Shown: one piece after another, positions 62,731-64,000 of the stretch
How the letters are laid out: the number at the start of each line of letters is the position of its first letter
How positions within the stretch are numbered: position 1 is the stretch's first letter
DNA from: JBBDNV01 sp040877415
GTDB lineage: Bacteria > Planctomycetota > Planctomycetia > Pirellulales > PALSA-1355
DNA: 64,000 nt
Assembly: GCA_040877415.1 (NCBI GenBank)
Contig: JBBDNV010000102.1
Span: 1 to 64,000, forward strand
Reading direction: 5' to 3'
Position numbers and translations under genes: made by a program
Notes under the pieces: generated by a model
Told to the model about the DNA's origin: nothing
Seen by the model: only the letters and a program-made list of their open reading frames with translations
The model's database searches: none

Positions 62731-64000
62731 CTAGACCCGGGCACGAAATAGACCGGCGAGTGCTTCGACGACCTTTTCCCTTCGCGGACGATTCCGCCAC
62801 TCTTGTAGAGTGACTCGCCGCGAGCGACTCTTGTCCTGCTCAAACACTCGAGACTGCACTTCGGCAAATGTTGGGTCGAGTACGTTAAGATTCGCCTCGT
62901 CATTCAGCCGAAACGAGCGGTTGTCGAAGTTCGTGGAACCCACGGTAGTCCAGCAGCGGTCAACAACCATCACCTTACAGTGGAACATGGTGGGTTGGTA
63001 TTCATAGATGGCCATCCCGGCTTCCAGCAACGTTCCCCAGCGGGAACGGGATGCACGCCGTGTAAGCTGAGTGTCGATGTGCGCTCCGGGAACGATGATC
63101 TCGACGGTGACACCCCGCTTCGCCGCTGCGATCAGGGCCTCGACTGATTGATCGTCGGGGACAAAATAGGAGTTCGCCAACAGGATTCTCTCTTGAGCCG
63201 CCGCAATCGAGAGCAAGTACATCAGGCGCACGCTGCCGCTACCTTCGCGTGGCGAACTCTTGAACGTCTGGGCGTATGTTGCGCCAACAGACTCAAGGGG
63301 TGGGAAGTACACCTTGTGATGGAGCACTTCCGATCGAGTCTTGATCCAGTTGTCCATGAAGGCCGCCTGCAACTGTGCCACCGCGGGTCCTTCGAGTTGA
63401 AAATGCGAGTCGCGCCAACTGTCCGGCGTTTCAGCGTTGCCCAACCATTGATCAGCGATTCCTACTCCGCCGATGAAGCCGACATTTCCATCCACAACTA
63501 GAATCTTGCGATGGGTCCGACTGTTAAATCGTGACAAGTTGTACCAGCGCAGAGGCCGATAGCGCTCGACTTCGACTCCGGCCGTTTGCATCGCTTCGAG
63601 TGCTTGCCGGTCGAGCTTTGCGCTACCTACCCAATCAAGCAACACATGGACGCGAACGCCTGCTTTGGCCCGTTCGGCCAGAGCGGCGGACATCTCGCGT
63701 CCGATGGCCCCTGACCAGTATATGTACGTTTCGAAGGTGATCGTGTTTTGAGCGGCTCGAACAGCGGCGAGCATGGGTGGAAAAATCTGGTCGCCGTTTA
63801 AAAGACAGGTAATGCGATTTCCACCGACAATCGGCGGGCCAAGCAAGGAGCTCATCGCCCGTTCAAACGCTGGCTCACCAACTGAGCAAAGCGAGCTGAT
63901 TCGGTACGAAATCTTCCGTTCGGGGGACGACAGATTCGTAACGACCAGCATTGCGGCTGCCGTGGCGGCAAGCGTTGCCAACACCGCTAGCACTATCGCC
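62731..64000 (-). CDS. Cardiolipin synthase / phospholipase D-family protein, 5' end beyond window
   Basis: Two HKD motifs, HRKILVVDGNVGFIGG (about residue 163) and HCKVMVVDRCWTTVGSTN (about residue 334), and the DNRSFRLNDEANL end are typical of bacterial cardiolipin synthases, which join two phosphatidylglycerols. The visible N-terminus begins in a membrane helix (VLAVLATLAATAAAMLVV). A GTG at 63993 is possible, but the frame continues to the window edge, so a few residues are probably missing. It precedes the AI-2E-type permease gene on the same strand. Confidence 0.9.
   Translation of the reverse strand, partial: AIVLAVLATLAATAAAMLVVTNLSSPERKISYRISSLCSVGEPAFERAMSSLLGPPIVGGNRITCLLNGDQIFPPMLAAVRAAQNTITFETYIYWSGAIGREMSAALAERAKAGVRVHVLLDWVGSAKLDRQALEAMQTAGVEVERYRPLRWYNLSRFNSRTHRKILVVDGNVGFIGGVGIADQWLGNAETPDSWRDSHFQLEGPAVAQLQAAFMDNWIKTRSEVLHHKVYFPPLESVGATYAQTFKSSPREGSGSVRLMYLLSIAAAQERILLANSYFVPDDQSVEALIAAAKRGVTVEIIVPGAHIDTQLTRRASRSRWGTLLEAGMAIYEYQPTMFHCKVMVVDRCWTTVGSTNFDNRSFRLNDEANLNVLDPTFAEVQSRVFEQDKSRSRRVTLQEWRNRPRREKVVEALAGLFRARV

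Overview
The window looks like planctomycete DNA (Pirellulales-like). GC is high, and several gene families are typical of that phylum: large secreted haem-binding c-type cytochromes with a glucose/sorbosone dehydrogenase module, a Ser/Thr kinase with TPR tail, a ThuA/NIPSNAP protein, a GH127-like protein, a giant Calx-beta/lectin surface protein, and many small CsbD/DUF stress proteins. There are no rRNA genes, no complete tRNA and no CRISPR array. The taxonomic placement is inferred from gene content only.

0.4-11.3 kb (minus strand): an eight-gene operon for a periplasmic type II DMSO-reductase-family molybdoenzyme closely resembling nitrite oxidoreductase / nitrate reductase. Transcription order is: lipoprotein with two c-haems fused to a haem-b gamma-like domain, Tat-exported catalytic subunit, a small unknown protein, four-cluster Fe-S subunit, TorD-like chaperone, cupredoxin-like protein, MOSC protein, and a multihaem lipoprotein. 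11.5-13.4 kb: an Rrf2-family regulator divergent from a RIC/ScdA di-iron repair protein and a globin. This is a nitrosative-stress module whose intergenic region holds a 26-bp palindrome overlapping both predicted promoters. Together these suggest nitrogen-oxide metabolism, but the direction of the reaction cannot be read from sequence.

13.6-28 kb: a zinc-ribbon/Ser-Thr kinase/TPR protein, a NIPSNAP-MBL-ThuA fusion, an SDR oxidoreductase, a sugar dehydrogenase-cytochrome fusion, a GH127-like protein, a decayed gene, a conserved planctomycete hypothetical, and a papain-like protein that has lost both its catalytic Cys and His.

28.3-44.4 kb (plus strand): a Wzx/Wzy-type exopolysaccharide locus (priming transferase, flippase, three GT4 glycosyltransferases, polymerase/ligase, chain-length regulator). 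It ends in a >2,100-residue secreted protein that carries every copper/Tyr-Cys ligand of the galactose oxidase (AA5) family, followed by Calx-beta, FN3 and repeated L-type lectin modules. A 100-N assembly gap lies inside the lectin repeats.

44.5-46.4 kb: a scar of mobile DNA: the C-terminal stub of a tyrosine recombinase, a 3' fragment of tRNA-Ser(CGA) that looks like an attachment site, and a transposase gene broken by a stop codon and a frameshift.

46.6-64 kb: a ROK kinase with HAD phosphatase, a soluble hybrid histidine kinase, and then a stress/envelope block. The block mixes small membrane or CsbD-type proteins with phosphorelay parts (receiver, sigma-54 response regulator, HPt). It ends in an AI-2E-type permease with an extra cobalamin-fold-like tail and a cardiolipin synthase cut by the window edge. 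Two small genes in this block (57085-57237 and 57938-58051) are easily missed because of their size.
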